A stretch of 8,878 nucleotides of DNA from Frankiales bacterium (GTDB lineage: Bacteria; Actinomycetota; Actinomycetes; JAFAQI01). Every line of letters begins with the position of its first letter. Position 1 is the stretch's first letter. The stretch lies in contig JAFAQI010000104.1 in assembly GCA_019246495.1 (NCBI GenBank), positions 1 through 8,878 of the forward strand, given 5' to 3'. Below are positions 1 to 5,594 of the stretch, in pieces. A model generated the notes under the pieces. The model did not search any database, had not been told where the DNA came from, and saw only the letters and a program-made list of their open reading frames with translations. Both the position numbers and the translations under genes were made by a program.

Positions 1-443
1 CCGAGAGCTTCCAGTCCGCGCTTGTCGCCGTCGACGGCAGCCTGCCGACCAACACCACCCCGACCAACCCGGTGGCGGCGGGTGCGATCGCGGCCGCGCT
101 GACCCGGCTCGGCAACCCCTACGTCTGGGGTGCCACCGGCCCCAACAGCTTCGACTGCAGCGGGCTCACCCAGTGGTCCTACGCGCATGTCGGCATCCAG
201 TTGCCGCGCGTCGCGGCCGACCAGTGGAACGCCGGCCCGCACGTCGCGATGAAGGACCTCGAGCCCGGCGACCTGCTGTTCTGGGCGACCGACGTCAACA
301 ACCCCGCCACGATCCACCACGTCGCCATCTATCTCGGCGCCGGCATGATGCTCGCCGCTCCGCACACCGGCGACGTCGTGAAGGTCCAGCCGGTCTATCT
401 GACCGGCTACATCGGCGCGACCCGGCCCTACTCGTCGTCCTGA
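1..443 (+). CDS. NlpC/P60-family peptidoglycan hydrolase (C-terminal part, 5' end outside window)
   Basis: The reading frame is open from base 3 to a TGA at 441-443, so the gene enters from the left. A Thr/Pro/Asn-rich linker (about bases 40-75) leads into a complete NlpC/P60 cysteine-peptidase domain. Its signature is visible: GNPYVWGATGPNSFDCSGL with the nucleophile Cys in the DCSG motif (codon 156-158), the catalytic His in HHVAIYLG (codon 318-320), and a third polar residue, the His of PHTGD (codon 363-365). Family members cleave the D-Glu to diaminopimelate bond in peptidoglycan stem peptides outside the membrane. A secretion signal would be in the missing N-terminus. In the familiar actinobacterial layout murJ lies just upstream of the pseudokinase; here this hydrolase occupies that position. 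The next gene is in the same frame, 33 bp after the stop. The domain assignment is secure; the full architecture is unknown. Confidence 0.93.
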   Translation, partial: ESFQSALVAVDGSLPTNTTPTNPVAAGAIAAALTRLGNPYVWGATGPNSFDCSGLTQWSYAHVGIQLPRVAADQWNAGPHVAMKDLEPGDLLFWATDVNNPATIHHVAIYLGAGMMLAAPHTGDVVKVQPVYLTGYIGATRPYSSS

Positions 444-464
444 CGCCGGCCTCGCCGCCGGACC

Positions 465-470
465 TACCAT
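465..470 (+). promoter_or_regulatory. -10 box of a probable leaderless promoter for the pseudokinase gene
   Basis: CCTACCAT contains TACCAT, a TANNNT actinobacterial -10 hexamer, ending exactly 6 nt before the GTG start at 477. This places transcription initiation at or next to the start codon. There is no purine-rich ribosome binding site in the gap, which agrees with a leaderless mRNA. The -35 side is poor: a TGAC overlapping the upstream stop codon (441-444) is the best candidate. The same box-to-start spacing occurs upstream of cwlM and alaA. Confidence 0.55.
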
Positions 471-476
471 GACGGC

Positions 477-1907
477 GTGGGAGCGAAGGCGCGAAGCGCG
501 CCCGCGGCGGCTCCCGGCCTGGTCCTGGACAACCGCTACCGGTTGGAGCAGGTCCGCGCCTCACACGGTGGCGAGCGGATCTCCTCGGTGCTCTGGCGTG
601 CCCGGGACGAGGTGCTCGACCGCCGGGTCGCCGTACGGCTGGTGACCGGGCTCAACCGAACCGACACCAAGCGGGTGCTCGCGGCCGCGACAAAGGCGAG
701 CCGGGTCAAGGACAGCCGGTTCGTCCGAGTGCTCGACGTCGGTGAGATCGACCTAGCCGAGGGCCGGACGTGCTGGATCGCCACGGAGTGGGTCGACGGA
801 CCGTCGCTCGCCGCGCTCGTCCGTGGCGAGCCGCTCCCGGCGCCGGTGGCCACGGACGTGATCCGGCAGTGCGCCGACGCGGTCGCCGCCCTGGACCGCG
901 AAGAACTGCGGCACGGCCGGCTGCACCCGGACCAGGTGATCGTGCCGGCCGACGGACAGCTGCGGATCACGGGACTCGCCGTCGCGGCGGCACTGTCCCC
1001 CGAGGGCGAGTCCAACGACACCCAGGCGCTGGGCGGGCTGCTCTTCGCGGCGCTCACCGGCCGCTGGCCACTGCCTGGCTGGACCGGCCTCCCGGCTCCC
1101 GACGCCCGGGCCGCCCGCCAGGCCCGTCCCCGACTGGTCCGGGCGGGGATCAGCCAGCGCCTCGACGACGTCACCCACGCCGCCCTGACCGGGGAGTACG
1201 CCGAAGCCCGGCGGCTGGCCCGTGCGCTCGGCGAGCTTCCCGCGCGACCGCTCAACGCGCCACCGCCCGCTCCGGCCGCGCCAGGGACCAGCCTGCTGAA
1301 CCGCTGGGCCTGGCGCGTCGTCCCGCCCGCGCTGGTGGTGGCGATCGGCATCGCCGGATGGGCAATCGGCAGCGACCTCGGCCGCATCCCGACCAGCGCC
1401 CAGCAACCCCGGGCGGCGCTGCCGCCGGCGCGAGCAGCGGCGCCAGGGGCACCCGCAGCCCGCCTCGTCTGGCACCGGCCGCCGACGATCACGAGCTTCG
1501 ACCCCGAAGGCGACGGCACGGAAGACCCCGGCGCCGTCGGCTTCGCGGTCGACCGCGACCCCACCACCATCTGGACCACGGACGTCTACCGCGGCGACCC
1601 ACACTTCGGCGGGCTGAAGTTGGGGGTCGGCCTGCTGGTCGACCTGCACCGGCCGGTGTCCATCCGCCTCGCCGAGCTGGCGCTGGCGTCGGCCGGTGCC
1701 ACAGTCGAGCTGCGCGCCGGCGACAACGTGCCGGCCCAGGCGTCGGACCTGCCCCTCGTCGCGAGCCGGACCGACGCCGGAGTGCGCACCCGGTTGACGC
1801 TGGCGCAACCGGTCCGCGCGCGCTACTGGCTGGTGTGGTTCACCGCACTTCCGCCGGTTGCGCACGGCTTCCAGGTCGGCGTGGCAGAGCTCGCGCTGCT
1901 CGGCTGA
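477..1907 (+). CDS. Membrane pseudokinase with extracytoplasmic discoidin-like domain (MurJ/MviN C-terminal-type)
   Basis: 476 aa, GTG start; this is the first start codon after the preceding in-frame stop at 441. Residues about 16-255 have a Ser/Thr protein kinase fold (NRYRLEQV opening, TEWVDGPSL hinge region, GGLLFAALTGRWP). The catalytic residues are gone: VAVK reads VAVR (R54), HRDLKPEN reads HGRLHPDQ (146-153, catalytic Asp to Arg148, Asn to Gln), and DFG reads GLA (166-168). It should therefore not phosphorylate anything. A Pro/Ala linker and one membrane span (about 281-299) follow, then a Pro/Ala linker and a jelly-roll/discoidin-like domain (about 333-476, with ITSFDPEGDGTEDP and DRDPTTIWTT). 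In Mycobacterium tuberculosis this pseudokinase-TM-jelly-roll unit is the C-terminal part of MviN/MurJ, where phosphorylation by PknB recruits FhaA to restrain lipid II flipping. Here it is a separate protein. By inference it senses or scaffolds cell-wall synthesis. Confidence 0.85.
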   Translation: MGAKARSAPAAAPGLVLDNRYRLEQVRASHGGERISSVLWRARDEVLDRRVAVRLVTGLNRTDTKRVLAAATKASRVKDSRFVRVLDVGEIDLAEGRTCWIATEWVDGPSLAALVRGEPLPAPVATDVIRQCADAVAALDREELRHGRLHPDQVIVPADGQLRITGLAVAAALSPEGESNDTQALGGLLFAALTGRWPLPGWTGLPAPDARAARQARPRLVRAGISQRLDDVTHAALTGEYAEARRLARALGELPARPLNAPPPAPAAPGTSLLNRWAWRVVPPALVVAIGIAGWAIGSDLGRIPTSAQQPRAALPPARAAAPGAPAARLVWHRPPTITSFDPEGDGTEDPGAVGFAVDRDPTTIWTTDVYRGDPHFGGLKLGVGLLVDLHRPVSIRLAELALASAGATVELRAGDNVPAQASDLPLVASRTDAGVRTRLTLAQPVRARYWLVWFTALPPVAHGFQVGVAELALLG

Positions 1908-1968
1908 TCGACGTGGCGGGACTACTCTGCGGTCCGGCCGCACAGCCTGGCGACGCGAGGGGGAGCGG

Positions 1969-2640
1969 GTGAGCGAGCCCCTGACCGGGCCCGACGTCGA
2001 CGACCGCGCCCTCATCGACCGACATGCGGCGGGTGACCGTGACGCGTTCGCCGAGCTCGTCCGGCGCCATCGCGACCGGTTGTGGCGGGTTGCGCTGCGG
2101 ACGCTGGGCAACCCGGAAGACGCGGCCGACGCCTTGCAGGACGCGTTGCTGTCGGCGTACCGGGCAGCCGGAGGCTTTCGCGGTGATGCCGCGGTGACCA
2201 CCTGGCTGCACCGGATCGTCGTCAACGCGTGCCTCGACGTCGCCCGCAAGAAGGCCGCGCGACCGTCAGTGCCGCTCAGCGACACGCCCGCCGACGACCG
2301 GCCGGCGCGAGACACGATCGGCGACCGGGAGACCTCCGGTGACGTCCTGGCGGCCCTGCGGACGCTGCCGCCGGAACAGGCCGCGGCGGTCGTCCTGGTG
2401 GACATCGAGGGCTACCCCGTCGCCGAGGTCGCGGTGATGCTCGACGTCCCGGTGGGCACCGTGAAAAGCAGGTGCGCCCGCGCGCGCGGTCGGCTTGCCG
2501 AGTCGCTGCAGCACCTTGCACCAGGGAAGGGGGCACCAGGGAGCGGGGCACCAGGGAGCGGGGCGCCCGGGAACCCGGCAACGGCGCCGCCCGTCAGAAA
2601 CACCGGGGACGACAACGACGATGGAGAGGAGCCGAGGTGA
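1969..2640 (+). CDS. sigM: ECF RNA polymerase sigma factor SigM
   Basis: 223 aa from the GTG at 1969, chosen because a purine-rich GAGGGGGAG (1957-1965) lies just upstream and the protein then begins MSEP, followed by a normal sigma region 2. An upstream in-frame ATG at 1858 would overlap the pseudokinase by 50 bp and adds no domain. Region 2 spans about residues 13-95 (DRDAFAELVRRHRDRLW, EDAADALQDALLSAY, TTWLHRIVVNACLD). A flexible linker follows (about 96-120). Region 4 is about 124-183 (LRTLPPEQAAAVVLVDIEGY, then the helix-turn-helix VPVGTVKSRCARARGRL). The C-terminal tail of about 40 residues is low-complexity and repetitive. Position between the pseudokinase and an anti-sigma gene, and ahead of trxBA, matches the mycobacterial and streptomycete SigM locus. 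A TACTCT -10-like hexamer occurs at 1923-1928 without a convincing -35. Family assignment is certain; the SigM name rests on synteny. Confidence 0.92.
   Translation: MSEPLTGPDVDDRALIDRHAAGDRDAFAELVRRHRDRLWRVALRTLGNPEDAADALQDALLSAYRAAGGFRGDAAVTTWLHRIVVNACLDVARKKAARPSVPLSDTPADDRPARDTIGDRETSGDVLAALRTLPPEQAAAVVLVDIEGYPVAEVAVMLDVPVGTVKSRCARARGRLAESLQHLAPGKGAPGSGAPGSGAPGNPATAPPVRNTGDDNDDGEEPR
2518..2577 (+). repeat. 15-bp tandem repeat encoding APGxG tail of SigM
   Basis: Consecutive 15-bp units read GCACCAGGGAAGGGG (2518-2532), GCACCAGGGAGCGGG (2533-2547) and GCACCAGGGAGCGGG (2548-2562), then a decayed fourth copy GCGCCCGGGAACCCG (2563-2577). The unit is a multiple of three, so the protein gains APGKG-APGSG-APGSG-APGNP directly after sigma region 4. 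Two copies are identical, which indicates recent duplication by slippage or unequal crossing-over. Confidence 0.9.
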
Positions 2641-3509
2641 GCGAGCCCGCAGCCGGCCACCTCGACTTCGCCGCCCTGGCCGAGCTGGACGAAGGGCTTC
2701 TCGGCGGCGCGGCCGCCGATGCGGCGCGGGCCCATCTCGCCGAATGCCCCAGCTGCCGGTCGATGCAGGAACACCTTGCCGCGACCAGGTCAGCGCTCGC
2801 GGCCCTGCCCGACGAGCCGATGCCGACGGCGGTGAGCGCGCGACTCGACGCCGCCCTGCGCGGCGCCGCCGGGACCGCGACCGTCGTGCCGGCGCAGGCC
2901 GCTGCGGTGCCCTTCTGGCGCCGGCCGACCGCCGCGGGCCTCGCCGCCGCCGCGGCGGTCGCGGCCCTGGTCGCAGGTGTCGTCGTCGGCACCACCCGCC
3001 ATCACGACAAGGCCAGGCCGCTGAACGAGGCGGCGGCGGGCGCCGGCGCCGTCCAGCGTGCGGCGGCCGCCGCGAACTTCCCGGTGACGAGCAGCGGCCA
3101 GCAATACACGCCGGTCAACGCGCCGACCCTCGTGGCCGGGCTACTGAAGGCGAAAGCGGCGCCGCTGGCCAGCGGTGCCGGCGGCACCGCAGCGTCGCCC
3201 AACCCGTCCCCCCTGACGTTGACCAACACGCAGGTGCCCGATGCGCTGGCGCCGCTGGAGTCCTCGCGCGCGGCCATTCTGCGGTGTGTCGCCGCACTGC
3301 GGGCCGGTGAGCCGTTTGCCGCGCCCATCCACGTCGACTTCGGCGTCTTCACCAACCGCCCCATCCACGTGATCAACCAGCCGGCAATGATCCTGCTGCT
3401 GCCCGCGGACAAGCCCACCTTCGACGAGGCCTGGATCGTCGGGCCGAACTGCGCCACGGCGCCCGACAACAACCTCTACCTCTACCAACAGGTCCCCGCG
3501 CAGCCCTGA
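2637..3509 (+). CDS. Anti-sigma factor for SigM (zinc-binding ZAS domain, single membrane span)
   Basis: 290 aa from the GTG at 2637, which overlaps the sigM stop (GTGA), with the ribosome site AGAGGAG at 2625-2631, 5 nt upstream; the overlap predicts translational coupling with sigM. An earlier in-frame ATG at 2472 lies deep in sigM and is rejected. The N-terminal part carries the zinc anti-sigma signature HLAECPSC (His33, Cys37, Cys40), which in this family binds sigma regions 2 and 4 and holds the factor inactive. A membrane span lies at about 99-118, preceded by FWRRP, so the N-terminus is cytoplasmic. The outer part has an Ala/Gly/Ser-rich stretch and then a folded-looking domain (about 205-290) with two cysteines, Cys217 and Cys272, that could pair. 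It corresponds by position to M. tuberculosis Rv3912 (RsmA). The outer-domain ligand is unknown. Confidence 0.88.
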   Translation: MSEPAAGHLDFAALAELDEGLLGGAAADAARAHLAECPSCRSMQEHLAATRSALAALPDEPMPTAVSARLDAALRGAAGTATVVPAQAAAVPFWRRPTAAGLAAAAAVAALVAGVVVGTTRHHDKARPLNEAAAGAGAVQRAAAAANFPVTSSGQQYTPVNAPTLVAGLLKAKAAPLASGAGGTAASPNPSPLTLTNTQVPDALAPLESSRAAILRCVAALRAGEPFAAPIHVDFGVFTNRPIHVINQPAMILLLPADKPTFDEAWIVGPNCATAPDNNLYLYQQVPAQP

Positions 3510-3510
3510 C

Positions 3511-3535
3511 GAGCCCGGCTCACCAGTCCGGGCTC
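3511..3535. terminator. Probable bidirectional terminator hairpin between convergent genes
   Basis: GAGCCCGG (3511-3518) and CCGGGCTC (3528-3535) form a perfect 8-bp G+C-rich stem with a 9-nt loop. The stem begins 1 nt after the anti-sigma stop codon and covers the stop of the oppositely oriented membrane-protein gene (3520-3522). There is no T-tract, which is usual for high-GC actinobacterial terminators. Confidence 0.6.
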
Positions 3536-4074
3536 TCCACCGGCGCCGGTCTCGGCGGTGGGAACAACACTGGCCAGATCGCGACCCCGACGAGCGCGGT
3601 GAGGTAGGGCAGCCAGACCTGTCGCAGCGGATGAACCGGCGTCACCGGTGCGCCGAACAGCCGGAAGGCGAGCGCCGTACCCAAGAGCGCAGCAGCCACC
3701 GCAGCCAGGAGCACGAGCAACTGCTCGCGCCGGCTCCGGCGTCCAGCCGCGGTCGACGCCGCCCAGGACGCGGCCAGCCCGCCGACCACCGGCCAGGCGA
3801 GCGACATGAAGTGCACGTTGACGTACTCCGCGCCGACCCATGCCGTCGGGTACGCCGTGAGCAGCGCCGCCGAGCCCGCACGGACGCCAATGTTGTGCGC
3901 CCCGGCCGGTGTCGGAGGCGCCTGGCTGCGGCCACGGCACACGGCGCAGCCGCCGTCGCCGTACGCCGCGCGGTCCGCCGCGCAGCGCCCGCGCCCGCAG
4001 GTCGGGCAGCTGTCGGCGAGGAGCCGGTCCGGATGGGCAGCGCACCGGCCCGCAGGTCCCGCCCCGACGGTCAT
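3520..4074 (-). CDS. Small membrane protein with N-terminal B-box-like zinc cluster, function unknown
   Basis: 184 aa from the ATG at 4074; a GCGAGG sequence lies 9 nt upstream. I do not recognise a named family. The first 46 residues carry clustered potential metal ligands: Cys11 and His14 (CAAH), Cys23/Cys26 (CPTC), Cys31 and Asp34 (CAAD), and Cys43/Cys46 (CAVC). This spacing resembles B-box or treble-clef zinc ribbons that often precede membrane domains in actinobacteria. About four hydrophobic stretches follow, near 63-85, 89-108 (FMSLAWPVVGGLAASW), 118-140 (QLLVLLAAVAAALLGTALAF) and 153-171, separated by an Arg-rich loop at 112-116. The gene is convergent with the anti-sigma gene and divergent from trxB, so its 5' region shares the 98-bp spacer that holds the SigR-type promoter. 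Reality is supported by coherent hydrophobic segments, paired cysteines and fit between neighbours. A redox or zinc-sensing role is conjecture from context. Confidence 0.75.
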   Translation of the reverse strand: MTVGAGPAGRCAAHPDRLLADSCPTCGRGRCAADRAAYGDGGCAVCRGRSQAPPTPAGAHNIGVRAGSAALLTAYPTAWVGAEYVNVHFMSLAWPVVGGLAASWAASTAAGRRSRREQLLVLLAAVAAALLGTALAFRLFGAPVTPVHPLRQVWLPYLTALVGVAIWPVLFPPPRPAPVESPDW

Positions 4075-4091
4075 GCGGGCAAGCCTCGCAC

Positions 4092-4118
4092 GGGAATCAT
4101 CGTCGGTAGGCTCGCGTT
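4092..4118 (+). promoter_or_regulatory. SigR/SigH-type oxidative-stress promoter of trxB
   Basis: GGGAAT (4092-4097), an 18-nt spacer, and GTT (4116-4118) match the GGGAAT-N18-GTT consensus of the thiol-oxidative-stress sigma factor SigR of Streptomyces (SigH of mycobacteria) at every position. It lies upstream of trxB, a classical member of that regulon. Predicted initiation is near 4125, giving a leader of about 48 nt. A separate TANNNT box, TAGGCT (4107-4112), lies inside the spacer and could serve the housekeeping sigma factor. Confidence 0.88.
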
Positions 4119-4126
4119 CCCGCGAG
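4111..4126. promoter_or_regulatory. Inverted repeat over the trxB -10 element and start point
   Basis: CTCGCG (4111-4116), loop TTCC, CGCGAG (4121-4126) is a perfect 6-bp inverted repeat. It covers the GTT of the SigR-type promoter and the predicted transcription start. It could be an operator or, if transcribed from further upstream, an RNA hairpin. No protein can be named for it. Confidence 0.4.
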
Positions 4127-4135
4127 CGCAGGACA

Positions 4136-4150
4136 CCCGCCGTCGGCGGG
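4136..4150. repeat. GC-rich hairpin in the trxB leader
   Basis: CCCGCCG (4136-4142), T, CGGCGGG (4144-4150) is a perfect 7-bp inverted repeat around a single base. It sits 10 nt before the trxB ribosome site. In the leader RNA it would form a short strong hairpin; with a realistic loop about 5 base pairs remain. Confidence 0.45.
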
Positions 4151-4160
4151 CGCGAGACAT

Positions 4161-4166
4161 GAGGTG
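4161..4166 (+). promoter_or_regulatory. Ribosome binding site that decides the trxB start
   Basis: GAGGTG lies 6 nt before the ATG at 4173. Two earlier in-frame starts (GTG 4164, ATG 4167) overlap or abut this site and so have no usable spacing. Confidence 0.65.
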
Positions 4167-4172
4167 ATGGCG

Positions 4173-5108
4173 ATGAGCGACCCGGCGATCCGCGACGTGA
4201 TCATCGTCGGCTCCGGGCCGGCGGGTTACACCGCGGCGGTCTACACCGCGCGCGCCAACCTTCGCCCGCTGGTCATCGAAGGCGTCCAGTACGGCGGCGC
4301 GCTGATGAACACGACCGAGGTCGAGAACTTCCCGGGCTTCGTCGACGGCATCCAGGGTCCGGACCTCATGGACCACATGCGCAAGCAGGCCGAGCGCTTC
4401 GGCGCCGAGCTCATCTCCGACGACGCGACCGAGCTGCACCTCACCGGGGACATCAAGACGGTCGTCGTGGGCGGCGAGACCCACCGCGCCCGGACCGTGA
4501 TCCTCGCGATGGGGTCGGCGTACCGGATGCTCGGGCTGCCCAACGAGGACCGGCTGATGGGCCACGGCGTCTCGGCGTGCGCCACCTGCGACGGGTTCTT
4601 CTTCCGCGGCCAGGAGATCGCGGTGGTCGGCGGCGGCGACTCCGCGATGGAGGAGGCGACGTTCCTCACCCGGTTCGCCGACCGGGTGCACCTGCTGCAC
4701 CGCCGGGACTCTTTCCGCGCGTCGAAGATCATGCAGGAGCGCGCTCTCGGCAACGAGAAGATCAGCGTGCACTGGAACACGGTGGTCGAGGACATCCTCG
4801 GCGAGGACAAGGTCGCCGGGCTCGCGGTCCGCAACATCGTGTCCGGCGAGGGCTCGACCCTCGACGTCACCGGCCTGTTCGTCGCGATTGGTCACGACCC
4901 TCGGAGCGAGCTGGTCCGCGGGCAGGTCGACCTCGACGACGAGGGCTACGTGCTCGTCGATGCGCCGGGCACCCGCACCAACCTCAGCGGCGTCTTCGCC
5001 TGCGGTGACCTGGTGGATCACACCTACCGGCAGGCCATCACCGCCGCGGGCACGGGCTGCGCGGCCGCGCTCGACGCCGAGCGGTTCCTCGCCGACCACG
5101 AGGGATGA
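4173..5108 (+). CDS. trxB: Thioredoxin-disulfide reductase (NADPH, FAD)
   Basis: 311 aa, typical length for low-molecular-weight bacterial thioredoxin reductase. The cytoplasmic enzyme transfers electrons from NADPH through FAD and a redox disulfide to thioredoxin. Visible motifs in order: FAD-binding GSGPAG (13-18), the redox pair CATCD (Cys136, Cys139), NADPH-binding [10 protein letters not shown] (from 153), the NADPH 2'-phosphate-recognising HRRDSFRAS (from His176), and the second FAD motif [10 protein letters not shown] (Gly278-Asp279) followed by [14 protein letters not shown]. The start at 4173 is chosen by ribosome-site spacing; starts at 4164 or 4167 would add only 2 to 3 residues. 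It is followed after 75 bp by trxA, its substrate. The upstream promoter is a perfect SigR-type site, so induction by disulfide stress is expected. Confidence 0.97.
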   Translation: MSDPAIRDVIIVGSGPAGYTAAVYTARANLRPLVIEGVQYGGALMNTTEVENFPGFVDGIQGPDLMDHMRKQAERFGAELISDDATELHLTGDIKTVVVGGETHRARTVILAMGSAYRMLGLPNEDRLMGHGVSACATCDGFFFRGQEIAVVGGGDSAMEEATFLTRFADRVHLLHRRDSFRASKIMQERALGNEKISVHWNTVVEDILGEDKVAGLAVRNIVSGEGSTLDVTGLFVAIGHDPRSELVRGQVDLDDEGYVLVDAPGTRTNLSGVFACGDLVDHTYRQAITAAGTGCAAALDAERFLADHEG

Positions 5109-5122
5109 CCGGGCGAGCCGCC

Positions 5123-5149
5123 GGGAATGACGGGGGCGTTCGCTACGTT
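5123..5149 (+). promoter_or_regulatory. Second SigR/SigH-type promoter, directly upstream of trxA
   Basis: GGGAAT (5123-5128), 18 nt, GTT (5147-5149) again matches the SigR/SigH consensus exactly, within the 75-bp trxB-trxA gap. Predicted initiation is near 5156, leaving a leader of about 28 nt that includes the trxA ribosome site. The overlapping TACGTT (5144-5149) also has the TANNNT shape of a housekeeping -10 box. Confidence 0.85.
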
Positions 5150-5172
5150 TCGACGAGCAGCAGACCTTCGAC

Positions 5173-5178
5173 GAGGAG
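5173..5178 (+). promoter_or_regulatory. Ribosome binding site of trxA
   Basis: GAGGAG sits 5 nt before the ATG at 5184. This fixes the trxA start there and not at the in-frame ATG 5127, which lies inside the promoter -35 element. Confidence 0.85.
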
Positions 5179-5183
5179 AGACC

Positions 5184-5510
5184 ATGGGCGCGGGCACCAA
5201 GACCGTCACGGACGCCACCTTCGACACCGAGGTGCTCGCGAGCGACAAGCCGGTGCTGGTCGACTTCTGGGCCGAGTGGTGCGGACCGTGCAAGATGGTC
5301 GCCCCGGTGCTCGAGGAGATCGCGTCCGAGCACGGCGACAAGATCACTGTCGCCAAGGTGAACATCGACGAGAACCCCGAGATCGCCCGCCGCTACCAGA
5401 TCATGTCCATCCCCACGATGTCCGTCTTCCGCGGCGGCGAGGTCGTCAAAAGCATCGTCGGCGCGAAGCCCAAGGCAGCGCTCCTCCGCGATCTCGACGG
5501 CGTGATCTGA
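5184..5510 (+). CDS. trxA: Thioredoxin
   Basis: 108 aa, the standard length for a single-domain thioredoxin. It reduces protein disulfides in the cytoplasm (for example ribonucleotide reductase and methionine sulfoxide reductase) and is recycled by TrxB. The active site WCGPCK has Cys33 and Cys36. The buried Asp27 (LVDFWAEW) and cis-proline Pro77 (SIPTM) are both present, so the protein should be fully active. The ATG at 5184 has a strong GAGGAG ribosome site; starting at 5127 would add a non-conserved 19-residue extension. The N-terminus [14 protein letters not shown] is typical of actinobacterial TrxA (mycobacterial TrxC). It can be transcribed with trxB or from its own SigR-type promoter. 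Confidence 0.98.
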   Translation: MGAGTKTVTDATFDTEVLASDKPVLVDFWAEWCGPCKMVAPVLEEIASEHGDKITVAKVNIDENPEIARRYQIMSIPTMSVFRGGEVVKSIVGAKPKAALLRDLDGVI

Positions 5511-5582
5511 GGCTCAGGTCTCTACTCGCGGCGTCTCGCTGAGGTCACCTGTTCGGGTCGTTTGGGGTAGTGGCTGCGCGGC

Positions 5583-5588
5583 TACCAT
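5583..5588 (+). promoter_or_regulatory. -10 box of a probable leaderless promoter for cwlM
   Basis: GCTACCAT holds TACCAT, ending exactly 6 nt before the ATG at 5595. No ribosome binding site lies in between. A weak -35 candidate TTTGGG (5561-5566) is 16 bp upstream. The rest of the 84-bp trxA-cwlM gap shows only small imperfect repeats and no clear terminator, so read-through from trxA is also possible. Confidence 0.55.
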
Positions 5589-5594
5589 CCGCGG

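Noticed and set aside
469..471. ATG at 469 as a start for the pseudokinase gene
   Set aside because: It is in a different frame that closes within about 180 bp. The GTG at 477 is the first start in the frame with kinase-fold motifs.
753..2405. A 550-residue open frame on the minus strand across the pseudokinase and sigM genes
   Set aside because: It is Arg/Ala/Gly-rich without recognisable domains and lies opposite two genes with clear family motifs. Long antisense frames are expected at this base composition.
5127..5183. N-terminal extension of trxA from the ATG at 5127
   Set aside because: It overlaps the GGGAAT promoter element, lacks a ribosome site and adds residues absent from normal thioredoxins, while ATG 5184 has GAGGAG at 5 nt.
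4071..5333. A 420-residue open frame on the minus strand opposite trxB and part of trxA
   Set aside because: Its translation is a low-complexity His/Arg/Val/Ala mixture and it lies antisense to unmistakable trxB and trxA.
5507..5551. Small repeats after trxA (CTGAG-G-CTCAG at 5507-5517, AGGT-C-ACCT at 5542-5550)
   Set aside because: Stems of 4 to 5 bp are too short to call a terminator or operator in GC-rich DNA.
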